From TMP-7 sp038212445 (GTDB taxonomy: Bacteria > Acidobacteriota > Terriglobia > Bryobacterales > Bryobacteraceae): a DNA stretch of 64,000 bases. Position numbers and translations under genes: made by a program. The notes under the pieces are model-generated. The model searched no databases. It worked only from the letters and a program-made list of their open reading frames with translations, and was not told the origin of the DNA. Of the stretch, positions 1 to 8,565 are shown piece after piece. The DNA lies in assembly GCA_038212445.1 (NCBI GenBank), contig JBBQUM010000039.1, forward strand, positions 1-64,000, in the 5' to 3' direction. Every line of letters starts with the position of its first letter. Positions within the stretch are counted from its first letter, which is position 1.

Positions 1-1905
1 ACGGGGCCTCCATCATCATGCTGGTATCCTTTAGCAGGCTTTCCTTGCGCCATCGGCAGCGCGTGACCGTACAACTCATGCGCTGTCACGACGACCAACT
101 CCTGCTTCGGCTCCTGCGCTGTCGCTCCGGCGCCGTCCGCTACCGTGACCCTCACATTGCCCGACGGGGATTCCGTTGCTGTTTGAGTAAAGCCGTCGTA
201 AACGGTGGGTATACCACCCGGCGAATCAGCCTTCTCGTACGTGAACGCCAAGCCAACAATGCCCGCTGGTGCGCCCCCAACCACTGAGCTACCAGTAGTG
301 ACCTCGATGGTCTTGTCTAGACCGACCGCCTGCTTCAGCATGAGGAAATTTGAATCGCCATTCTTGATAGCACCTATGGCACTCCGGTCCAGCGCACCAT
401 TCTTGTCCGCCACAATCTGGGAGCGGATCTCTTTCGGCACGGTGTTCCTGATTCTTTCGAGTGCAAGTGGCGTTAGAGCTCTGACCTCACTACCGTCGAG
501 ATCGACGAATGAAAGTGGGTTATTTCGTGTGTAGGAGTACAGGTTCCAGCTTTGCGGATTGGTAGCGTGTTGATCTGCGAACGGTGCATCTGGGCTCGTG
601 AACCTCCCCTGCGCCGAACTCATATACCGAGCCCCAAAATAATCCAACCCCGTCTCCGCATCCCGTTCTTTGCCGGTAAACTTCAGACTCTCCACATCGG
701 CCAGGCTCGGATATATCCCGGACGGATAATCGCTAGTTCTTCCGTTAACCCCTCGCGCCAACTCCTCGCCAAACGGCAGATAATCCATGCGCTCGAGGAT
801 ACTTCCCGAGGAGTTCAGCAGTAATCGCGTGCTTCCCAACGGATCGCCCATCATATAATGCGTACCCGCAGCGGCTGGCGCCACCGTCGAATACTCCGCC
901 GCCAGCTCGCCCATCGCATCGTACACGTACTTCGTAGTGCCCGCTCCCACTTTCTGCACCCGCCGCCCTTGCCCGTCGTAGGCGTAACTAATCCCGCCAA
1001 AATTCCCCACATTCGCACTTGCCAGCCGGTTCTCAGCATCGTAGCCGAACGTCGATGCTACTATGCTAGGCGAGGTGTTCGAACCCAGCGAGTCCTGATT
1101 CCCGTCCTCGTCGTAATGGTCGCCCGTGCCCCGGCTCCACCGGTTGTTTGTATACTTCGCCAAATCGACAGGGGTCGTGTCGGGATTCGGAAGGTAACCG
1201 CTCACCGCCCGATTTCCCCAGCGATCATAGCTATAATTTTGCCTGGGCCCGTTCGCCTCGACAAAGCTCGTCAATCGGTTCATTCCGTCATAGCCGAACA
1301 TCTGTGCGAGATTCACTCCTCCATTCGTTTGAATCCCCGCCGACCAAACGTTGCCATTATTACTCGACCAGCACACTCCATTGCAGTAAGAGTAACTCAG
1401 CGCCAGCAATGTACCCGCCGCACTCGCTACGGTCACCGAGATCGGTTGCTGCCGGTCAGGCCTCAACCCCATCGTCCAGGTAAATGGCGTCGTTACCGAA
1501 CCCAGTTGCAGATTCGTCAACGCGTCATTCGATGCATAACTTGCACCTCTCACGTAGGTCGTCACCCCTGACTGCAACGTCGTCGGACGGTTCTGCAGAT
1601 CCAACCCCGACGTCGTCACCACCCCGCTGTGAAGGATACGTCTCAGACGTCATTCCACCCGCCCGATTGTACCGTAACATATCTTCCCGATAGCCCCCGA
1701 GTATTCGGGATTCGTCGCAGTGATCAACTGATTCCGCCAGTTGTAGGTGAACGTGCGAGTTTGCGTTCCCTGCGTCACGCTTGCCAGATTGTCGTGTCCG
1801 TCATATTCGTAAGTTGTCGTGTAGTTAGCCCCGAACGGATCCTCTATCACCGACTTGATGCGACCAAGTCCGTCCATCGTCACCGCGCGACCCTTAAATG
1901 CCGAT
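1..1905 (-). pseudogene. RHS/YD-repeat protein remnant with metallopeptidase-like C-terminal region, cut by the window edge
   Basis: On the minus strand one reading frame encodes YD repeats (for example GYDAENRLAS and YAYDGQGRRV). They are followed by the RHS core: DPLGSTRLLL, YLPFGEEL, FTGKERDAETGLDYFGARYM and NLYSYTRNNPLSFVDLDG. After the core comes a variable tail, the usual place of a toxin domain, containing HELYGHA near position 80, which resembles a zinc-peptidase helix. The tail continues past position 1. The frame is interrupted by an in-frame TGA at 1650-1652, and another stop lies near 1906-1908, so repeats that should precede it are missing. I read it as the decayed 3' part of a larger RHS gene. 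RHS proteins are secreted or surface polymorphic toxins. Whether the piece after 1649 is still expressed cannot be told from here. Confidence 0.8.
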
Positions 1906-2029
1906 CAAATGTCGCGGCGACTCCGTTGACAGCGGCGGAGCACGGTGATTGCGCAGCCCGTGCCGGCAATGTCGAGTGCCCCCCATTCCCTTCAATGTAG
2001 CCTCGATGCGGGGCATGTCCTCTTGACGT

Positions 2030-2336
2030 ATGCACAGTTTGTATGTACGATTAGTCGTGGGCTTTGAATGGGACGAGGCGAATAAGGCTGGTGCCAACTT
2101 TCGCAAACACGGCGTCCGACTGCCGGAAGCCATTCCAGTGTTTGACGACCCTTACGCCATTACAATCCCGGACGATGAGTCGAGTTCGACAGAACAACCC
2201 TTCGTAAGTCTTGGATTAGGCGCCATGGGGAGATTGCTGGGTGGTTGTTTACACCTGGCGTGGTGAGAATATCCGGATCGTCTCCGCACGTACGGCTGAA
2301 ACTCACGAACGGAACGAGTATGAGGCGGAACAATGA
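2030..2336 (+). pseudogene. brnT: BrnT-family toxin, frameshifted
   Basis: The first part reads FEWDEANKAGANFRKHG and then FDDPYAITIPDDE, typical of BrnT (DUF497), a small RelE-like ribonuclease toxin. After GAMGRLL the frame runs into a stop at 2264-2266. The neighbouring frame continues with VVVYTWRGENIRIVSAR and ends at a TGA at 2334-2336, which is the expected BrnT C-terminus. The break is explained by one extra G in the GGG run at 2239-2241. With that base removed the protein would be about 101 residues and its stop would overlap the brnA start. It is either a real inactivating mutation or a base-calling error. Confidence 0.85.
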
Positions 2337-2602
2337 AAGACCATTACGATTTTAAGCAAGGCAAACGGGGAAGCGTTCGACCGTCTGAGCCAGAACCAGA
2401 AGGTAAGACTCGTGTCACAATCCGACTCGATCAGGATATTGTTGGCCGGTTCCTTGAGATGGCAGAACAATCCGGTGGCGCCACCGGTTACCAGACCTTG
2501 ATCAATGCGGCTCTTCGTGAGTATCTGGAAGGAAAGGCCCCGAGATTCGAAGAGACGCTACGACGCATCATCCGTGAGGAACTGAAATCGAACGCCGCCT
2601 GA
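2333..2602 (+). CDS. brnA: BrnA-family antitoxin
   Basis: This 89-residue protein begins MKDHYDFKQGKRG and contains KTRVTIRLDQDIV and YQTLINAALREYL, the signature of BrnA antitoxins. These carry a ribbon-helix-helix DNA-binding fold, neutralise BrnT and repress their own operon as a toxin-antitoxin complex. The ATG overlaps the TGA of the repaired brnT frame, the usual order and coupling for this type II system. The frame is complete. If the toxin frameshift is real, this is an antitoxin left without an active partner. Confidence 0.9.
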   Translation: MKDHYDFKQGKRGSVRPSEPEPEGKTRVTIRLDQDIVGRFLEMAEQSGGATGYQTLINAALREYLEGKAPRFEETLRRIIREELKSNAA

Positions 2603-3215
2603 CTTGCCAAGGAGCGCGGTGCTTCAGGCGCACCCCTCCAATCCGGAAGTCTTGCGGTGCCAGCTAGTAAGTGACTATTTGCAAATAATTTGGACCCGAA
2701 TTGGATCGAGAACTCCTGGTAGACCGCATTGTCGGAACCTGGACTGGCGCTGTCCGCTTTGAAGGCGTCGATCTCCGATAAGCCTACTTTAACTTCCCGA
2801 AAATCTTCTTCTCCAACATTCCAAACCACTTCTCCATTCCAACCCCCTTCAGGACTCTTGACCTCATATTCCAATTAAGCCAGGAGATAAACCGTATGCC
2901 CTTTTCAGAAAAAAACCGATGCCTGCCGTGCCCTTGCCCGTGCCGCTCAAGGCGACAGATTTGCCGGCCCAAAAGGCGGGCGAATCAACCCGTTGCGGCG
3001 GAATAGGCGATTTTTCCGAACGAAGCTAATCCCAAAAACGGACACCCATCCCGTTCCGCCTGCCAGACTTGGTCGTCGGTCCCAAAAAGAATACTCATCG
3101 CTCTCGCCTTAAGGGTGCTCGGCGACAGAGGCTCAATGCTCTTTGAAATTTGAATATGTTGGGCCACACCCCAACACTCAAAGTGTGTCCGGGATCCGGC
3201 ACCAATCAGGCCCGC
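2603..3215. other. Gene-poor stretch
   Basis: This 613-bp stretch lies between brnA and the orphan 440-residue gene. Short minus-strand ORFs are present (2488-2874, 2784-2972, 2985-3167). One overlaps the 3' end of brnA, they overlap one another, and none shows a motif I recognise. The A- and T-rich tracts near 2680-2900 differ from the GC-rich flanks. It may be debris of decayed genes in an accessory region. I see no transposase, tRNA or clear terminator in it. Confidence 0.5.
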
Positions 3216-4538
3216 TCAGGCGCTAACGAGTTCCTTCGCTGCTTCCTTCACCTGAACTCGCATCGGCAGAATGCCGCCCTGCTCGCTCCCCTCGAGATCA
3301 AGAATCTCGCGGAACGACGCCTCGATGATCCGTAGGGAGTTACTCAGTTCCATTAGCCAGTTACCCCAGAACTGCTCGATCGAAGGGACCTGCTTGGTCT
3401 GCCGGATCTCGTGCTGAACGTCCTTGCGGTGATTCGGCACGTTGAAACCGCGCAGCATCGCTGCCCCGACATCGGTGAGGTTGATCCGGTCGTTCAAATC
3501 GATCCGGAAAAGATTCCGCCGGAACGCTCCATCTCCGCCGTCCTCGGTCCCGCCGATGCGCTCCTGGAACGTGATGGCGCCCGACAGAATCCGGGCTTCA
3601 TCCGTCATGTGGAGAAGCGTGGTGGCACTGGTTGCCGCCTTTACCCCAATCGCCGGACTCGTACCGTGCAGCTGGATCTGAGCAGGATTGGAAATGCCCA
3701 CCCAAGCTTCGCTTGCTAGTTGGGTCATCGAGAAAAAATCCGAGACGATCGATTCCGTTTCACGGTCTTCGAGCTTTTCAATCTCTCTCGGGCTGAACCG
3801 CTTGGCCTCCTCGGCGCGCTTCATGAAGTCGTTCTTATATTGAGATTGCTCATACAAGCGGTTGAGAATCTCCGCGGGCCAATCGGGCTGATTGTAGGTC
3901 CAGGCCACCGGAAAGATCTCGGCGCCTAACTGCTGCAACCGTACGAGGATCCTGTAGATCAGCTTCTTGTTATTGTTCTCGACATAAACTCGTCCTTCGT
4001 TGAAGTCGAGCAGCACCGGCACCTGCGTGCGCACAACCCGGGTTGCGCCCTCGGTCACTTCATCCACTGTCCGCTTGTCGGTCGTCTGCAGGAACGAGTA
4101 AGGACGCTCGAGCAGGACATATGATCGTTGTTCCTTGATGGAGGGTAGATCGCTGACGTTCTTCCATTCATTCGAAACAGCCCACATTCCGTACCAGGGC
4201 ATCTCGGCATGAAGCCGGAATCGCTCAACGCTCGCACCATAACCCTCGCATCCGAGTATTGCGGCCGGAAGGTTGTACTCGGAACGCGCATCCTGGTCAG
4301 TCGTCGCGTACCCGGCGAGTTCCGTCTGGTGATCCAGGTCGATGGCGTGCTCTTCATCGAGGCGTGGTCCACTGTACGGATTGATGCCGAGCGCGTCAGT
4401 GCCCAGTAGCCGGGCGATGGCGGACGCCGCCATCTGCGAAGACGCTGCCATGAGCGGTCGATCTTCGAGGCTCGTCTTGAAGGCATCCAGTGAGTCTTTC
4501 GCGAGCCCGAGGATGGCCCAGTTACCGCGTCCAAACAT
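3216..4538 (-). CDS. Uncharacterised 440-residue protein
   Basis: A complete ORF with no signal peptide and no obvious membrane segment, so probably cytoplasmic. I do not recognise the family. Visible features are a middle segment reading VPVLLDFNEGRVYVENNNKK, which looks like a beta-strand-rich domain followed by a helix, and a charged helical stretch around residues 235-270 rich in Lys, Glu and Arg (KRAEEAKRFSPREIEKLEDR). The C-terminal third ends in another helical region. It stands alone between a gene-poor gap and a VOC gene, near RHS and toxin-antitoxin remnants, which suggests an accessory gene. No function is assigned. Confidence 0.7.
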   Translation of the reverse strand: MFGRGNWAILGLAKDSLDAFKTSLEDRPLMAASSQMAASAIARLLGTDALGINPYSGPRLDEEHAIDLDHQTELAGYATTDQDARSEYNLPAAILGCEGYGASVERFRLHAEMPWYGMWAVSNEWKNVSDLPSIKEQRSYVLLERPYSFLQTTDKRTVDEVTEGATRVVRTQVPVLLDFNEGRVYVENNNKKLIYRILVRLQQLGAEIFPVAWTYNQPDWPAEILNRLYEQSQYKNDFMKRAEEAKRFSPREIEKLEDRETESIVSDFFSMTQLASEAWVGISNPAQIQLHGTSPAIGVKAATSATTLLHMTDEARILSGAITFQERIGGTEDGGDGAFRRNLFRIDLNDRINLTDVGAAMLRGFNVPNHRKDVQHEIRQTKQVPSIEQFWGNWLMELSNSLRIIEASFREILDLEGSEQGGILPMRVQVKEAAKELVSA

Positions 4539-4730
4539 GCGTAGTTCCTGTTCTGGTTGTATTGAAGATCAATCAATACGAATGCCGCGCGCGGGGGATC
4601 GCCGGCTGGTCAATCGGGAGACCTGCTATCTCCAGTCTGACGACTGACCTCCCCACCTTTTTACCATGTACGGTTCAGTTTTCCCGATCGAGGTGATTTT
4701 TTTCTGACGGCAGGCGCTTCGTGTCAACGC

Positions 4731-5123
4731 CTACTTGTCGTTGCGAAAATCGTAGAAGACACGAATGAGGTTGCCATCCAGATCGGCTGCGATAAACTCT
4801 CGCAGCTTCCACGGTTTGTCCTCGGGCTCTGAAACGATCCTGGCATGCGTCGCTTTCCACTCGGCGAATAGTTGATCCACCTCGGACCTGCTGTCGAGAT
4901 TCAGCCAGAAAAGTATCGGGCCGCCATTGCCGTACGACTCGCGGAAGGTCCGGTTGGTAATGAACAGCCTCGCATTGTCTCGGGAGATGCCGGCAATGCC
5001 GCCTTCGTCGTTCCCCCAATCAAGGGTGAAGCCCAGCGCTTTGACGTAGTATTCAACGGCCTTGTCGACGTTGGCTGCCGGAATCTCGGGAACCGGAGCA
5101 GGAAACGCCATATTGGGCCTCAT
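4731..5123 (-). CDS. VOC-superfamily (glyoxalase/bleomycin-resistance-like) protein
   Basis: This 130-residue protein has the vicinal oxygen chelate layout. It opens PVPEIPAANVDKAVEYYVKA with the GFTLDWG strand, and closes with FIAADLDGNLIRVFYDF, the conserved second half ending in a metal-site-like strand. Such proteins include glyoxalase I, dioxygenases and antibiotic-binding proteins, so the substrate cannot be given. Translation could start at Met1 or Met5 (position 5111), since neither has a strong ribosome-binding site. It is transcribed away from the tricorn gene, whose start is only 36 bp upstream on the other strand. Confidence 0.8.
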   Translation of the reverse strand: MRPNMAFPAPVPEIPAANVDKAVEYYVKALGFTLDWGNDEGGIAGISRDNARLFITNRTFRESYGNGGPILFWLNLDSRSEVDQLFAEWKATHARIVSEPEDKPWKLREFIAADLDGNLIRVFYDFRNDK

Positions 5124-5159
5124 CGTAGCATTTAGGAAGGATTACACTAAATTTTCCCC

Positions 5160-8100
5160 ATGTCGAAACTCAAACTCATCCTGTTTCTCTTCGCGGCCAC
5201 ATTGGTCCTCACCGGGGCCGAGACCGCCATCGTGGGTTCAACCGGCGCCGGCACGCGACTTCTCCGCACTCCCACCGTCAGCGCGACGCACATCGCGTTT
5301 GCTTACGCGAATAACCTCTGGACCGTCGAACGGTCCGGCGGCGCGGCGCGGCGTCTCACCAGTTTCCAGGGCCAAACGTCGAATCCGCACTTCTCGCCCG
5401 ACGGCAGGTGGATCGCCTTCAGCGGCGAGTACGCCGGCAACACCGACATCTATGTGGTGCCCAGCGGGGGTGGTGAGCCGAAGCGCTTGACGTGGCATCC
5501 CGCAGCCGACCTCGCGCAGGGCTGGACTCCCGACGGGAAAAACGTGCTGTTCTCGTCGCCCCGAGCCACTGCCGCGCCCAGTGCATCGCCGCGTTTCTGG
5601 ACCGTGCCCGCTGAAGGCGGCGTGGAAGAGCCCCTCGCGTTGCCGCGCGGATATCAAGGCAAGATTTCACCGGACGGTAAGCACCTCGCCTACCGCATGA
5701 ATAACTCGTGGGATGAGGAGCGTCGCAATTACCGCGGCGGTCAGAACAGGCCGATCTGGATTGTCGATCTTAAGTCCTTCGACCTCGTGTCCCCGCCCTG
5801 GAAGGACTCCAAGGACATGGACCCGGCATGGGTGGGCGACACCGTCTACTTCATCTCCGACCGCGACGGCGTGGCGAACGTATGGTCATACGACACGCGC
5901 GGCAAAAAGCTCGCGCAGTTGACGAAGTTCACCGACTTCGACGTGAAGACCCTCGATGCAGGCTCGGGCGTGGTGGTATTCGAACAAGCGGGCTACATCC
6001 ATGAACTGGACGCCAAGACCGGTAGAAGCCATCCGGTGAATATCACCGCGGCAGGCGACTTCCCGTGGATGATGCCGCGTTGGGAGGATGTAAGCGCGCG
6101 CATGGCCGGCCTCGCCATTTCCCCCACCGGTAAGCGGGTGGCTGTAGAGGCGCGGGGCGAGATCTTCACCATTCCCGCCGAGAAGGGCGACGTGCGCAAT
6201 CTGAGCAATTCCAGCGGATCGGCGGAGCGCGATCCAGCCTGGTCGCCCGATGGCAAGTTTGTCTCATACTTCAGCGACAAGTCCGGCGAATATAAGCTCG
6301 TGATCGAGAGTCAGGATGGGCTAACGTCCAAACGCGAGGTGGCGTTGCCAAACCCCACGCATTACTACACGCCCTCGTGGTCGCCCGATTCGAAGAAGCT
6401 GCTGTACACCGACACGAATCTGAAAGTCTGGGTACTCGATGTCGCCAGTGGACAAACAAAGATTGTCGGCAACGATCCGTGGATGGTGCCTACCCGAACA
6501 CTGAATCCCTCGTGGAGTCCAGACTCGAAGTGGGTGGCCTATTCGAGCCGCTTGCGCTCGATGTATCACGCCATCTTCGTGAGCAACGTAGAGACAGGTG
6601 AGAACAAGCAGGTGACCGATGGCTTGGCCGATTCAATGTGGCCCGTATGGGACGCGAGCGGCAAGTATCTCTGGTTCCTTGCCTCCACGGACTTCGGACT
6701 GAAGTCGCAGTGGCTCGATATGACCTCATACGACCACGACGAGAACTTCGGCGTTTACATCGCCGTCCTGAAGAAGGGCGAAGCGAGTCCGCTGGTGCCC
6801 GAGAGCGATGAGGACAAGGGCGTGGGTAGCGCGCCACCCGCCGCTGGGGCCGGCGCCGCCCGTGGCGGAAACAATCAGGAGGGCGACACCCCACCAGCCG
6901 CGCGGACGCCGCGCACGCCGGTCACGGTCCAGATCGATTTCGATGGCTTGCAGCAGCGTATTGTCGCGGTTCCGGAGATTCCCGAGAAGCAGTATTCGGC
7001 TCTCCGCGCAGGCGTCGCGGGCACCATTTACTGTCTGGAAGCCGGCGAGGCTCGCGGCGGTCGCGCGGCCGGACCGGCGCCGGGGACGATCCAGCGCTAC
7101 CGCCTGAGTGAGCGCAAGTCTGCCGTGTTTATGGCCGGAGTGACGGCATTCGAGGTCAGCGCCGACGGTCATAAGCTGGTGTACCGCTCAGGTGGCGGCC
7201 CAGGGGGTCCGGGAGGGCGTCCCGTCCCAGGGGCGCGTCCTGCTGCTCCGTCTCTGTTTCTGGTGGACGCCGACCGGCTACCTCCCACGGCCGGGCAGGG
7301 CCGGCTGAACGCCACCCTTCGCATGTACCTCGAGCCGAAAGAGGAGTTCAAACAGATCTTCTATGAAGGCTGGCGCAATCAGCGCGACTACCTCTACGTG
7401 AAGAATATGCACGGCGCCGACTGGCCCAAGATGAAAGAGATGTACGGGCAAATGCTGCCGCACGTGATGCATCGCGCCGATTTGAATTACCTGCTCGACA
7501 CGATGGGCGCTGAGATCGCCATCGGGCACTCCTATGTGCGCGGCGGCGACATTCCGAACGTCCCGCCCTCGCCCGGCGGACTGCTGGGAGCCGACTTCAC
7601 AATCGAGAACGGCCGCTACCGCATCGCGCGCATTTACGATACCGAAAGCTGGAACCCGGAACTGCGCGCGCCACTCGCTGGGCCCGGCGTGAACGTCGCC
7701 GTAGGGGAGTATGTTGTCGCCATCAACGGGATCGAATTGCGCGCACCCGACAACATCTACCGCCTGCTCGACGGTACAGCCGGCCGGCAGACCGTGCTGA
7801 CGGTGAACAGCAGCCCTGCACTCGAAGGCGGCCGGCAGGTCACTGTCGTGCCCGTGGCCAACGAGCAGGGCCTGCGGACGCGAGCGTGGGTTGAAGCCAA
7901 TCGCCGGCAGGTGGACAAGCTGTCGGGCGGTAAGCTCGCGTACGTTTATCTGCCCAACACCGGCCAGCCCGGCTACCAGAGCTTCAACCGCTACTACTTC
8001 GCCCAGCAGGACAAGCAAGGCGCGGTGATCGACGAGCGGTTTAACGGCGGCGGGTCTGCGGCCGACTACATCATCGACGTGCTCCAGCGCGACTTCGATG

Positions 8101-8549
8101 GGTACTTCAACAATGTCGCCGGCGACCGCTACCCGTTCACCAGCCCCTCGGCCGGCATCTGGGGTCCGAAGGTAATGATCGTCAATGAAATGGCCGGATC
8201 AGGCGGCGATCTCATGCCCTGGATGTTCCGCTACCGTAAGATCGGCACCCTGGTGGGCAAGCGCACTTGGGGCGGACTCGTCCACACGGCGGATACGCCA
8301 GTGTTCGTCGACGGCGGATCGATGATTGCTCCGCGCGGCGGCTTCTTCACGCGCGAAGGAAAGTGGGCGGTGGAGAACGAAGGTACGGCGCCCGACATCG
8401 ATGTCGAGAACTGGCCAAAGGACGTGATTGCCGGACACGATCCACAACTGGAACGGGCAGTGGAAGAAGGAATGCGGCTCTTGAAAGAGAAGCCGGTAAA
8501 ACGAATGGAGACAGAGCCGCCGTCGCCCACCTGGGGTCAGCGCAAGTAG
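5160..8549 (+). CDS. Tricorn protease homologue (S41-type serine protease)
   Basis: This 1129-residue protein begins with a signal peptide (MSKLKLILFLFAATLVLTGA), so it is exported. Residues about 35-500 form TolB/WD-like propeller repeats with recurring SPDG and SPDSK turns. Two low-complexity Gly/Pro/Ala linkers follow, at about residues 557-587 and 677-698. Next come the tricorn core helical region, a PDZ-like domain near 840-930 (GEYVVAINGIEL) and the C-terminal protease domain. The likely catalytic serine is Ser1014 in NEMAGSGGD, and His751 in NMHGADW matches the family histidine. Tricorn proteases form large peptide-degrading assemblies. The length fits bacterial members. It sits 16 bp upstream of the amidohydrolase gene and may be cotranscribed with it. 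Confidence 0.92.
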   Translation: MSKLKLILFLFAATLVLTGAETAIVGSTGAGTRLLRTPTVSATHIAFAYANNLWTVERSGGAARRLTSFQGQTSNPHFSPDGRWIAFSGEYAGNTDIYVVPSGGGEPKRLTWHPAADLAQGWTPDGKNVLFSSPRATAAPSASPRFWTVPAEGGVEEPLALPRGYQGKISPDGKHLAYRMNNSWDEERRNYRGGQNRPIWIVDLKSFDLVSPPWKDSKDMDPAWVGDTVYFISDRDGVANVWSYDTRGKKLAQLTKFTDFDVKTLDAGSGVVVFEQAGYIHELDAKTGRSHPVNITAAGDFPWMMPRWEDVSARMAGLAISPTGKRVAVEARGEIFTIPAEKGDVRNLSNSSGSAERDPAWSPDGKFVSYFSDKSGEYKLVIESQDGLTSKREVALPNPTHYYTPSWSPDSKKLLYTDTNLKVWVLDVASGQTKIVGNDPWMVPTRTLNPSWSPDSKWVAYSSRLRSMYHAIFVSNVETGENKQVTDGLADSMWPVWDASGKYLWFLASTDFGLKSQWLDMTSYDHDENFGVYIAVLKKGEASPLVPESDEDKGVGSAPPAAGAGAARGGNNQEGDTPPAARTPRTPVTVQIDFDGLQQRIVAVPEIPEKQYSALRAGVAGTIYCLEAGEARGGRAAGPAPGTIQRYRLSERKSAVFMAGVTAFEVSADGHKLVYRSGGGPGGPGGRPVPGARPAAPSLFLVDADRLPPTAGQGRLNATLRMYLEPKEEFKQIFYEGWRNQRDYLYVKNMHGADWPKMKEMYGQMLPHVMHRADLNYLLDTMGAEIAIGHSYVRGGDIPNVPPSPGGLLGADFTIENGRYRIARIYDTESWNPELRAPLAGPGVNVAVGEYVVAINGIELRAPDNIYRLLDGTAGRQTVLTVNSSPALEGGRQVTVVPVANEQGLRTRAWVEANRRQVDKLSGGKLAYVYLPNTGQPGYQSFNRYYFAQQDKQGAVIDERFNGGGSAADYIIDVLQRDFDGYFNNVAGDRYPFTSPSAGIWGPKVMIVNEMAGSGGDLMPWMFRYRKIGTLVGKRTWGGLVHTADTPVFVDGGSMIAPRGGFFTREGKWAVENEGTAPDIDVENWPKDVIAGHDPQLERAVEEGMRLLKEKPVKRMETEPPSPTWGQRK

Positions 8550-8565
8550 CGTCAGGAGATTCTCA

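Noticed and set aside
858..1571. 237-residue plus-strand ORF opposite the RHS core
   Set aside because: Its opposite strand encodes clear RHS motifs in the correct frame, and this ORF is Arg/Pro/His-rich without a domain.
2488..2874. 128-residue minus-strand ORF overlapping the brnA 3' end
   Set aside because: It overlaps a certain gene, has no recognised motif and no clear start signal. Kept only as part of the gene-poor stretch.
7278..8018. 246-residue minus-strand ORF inside the tricorn gene
   Set aside because: Antisense to a conserved coding region. No ribosome-binding site or family motif.
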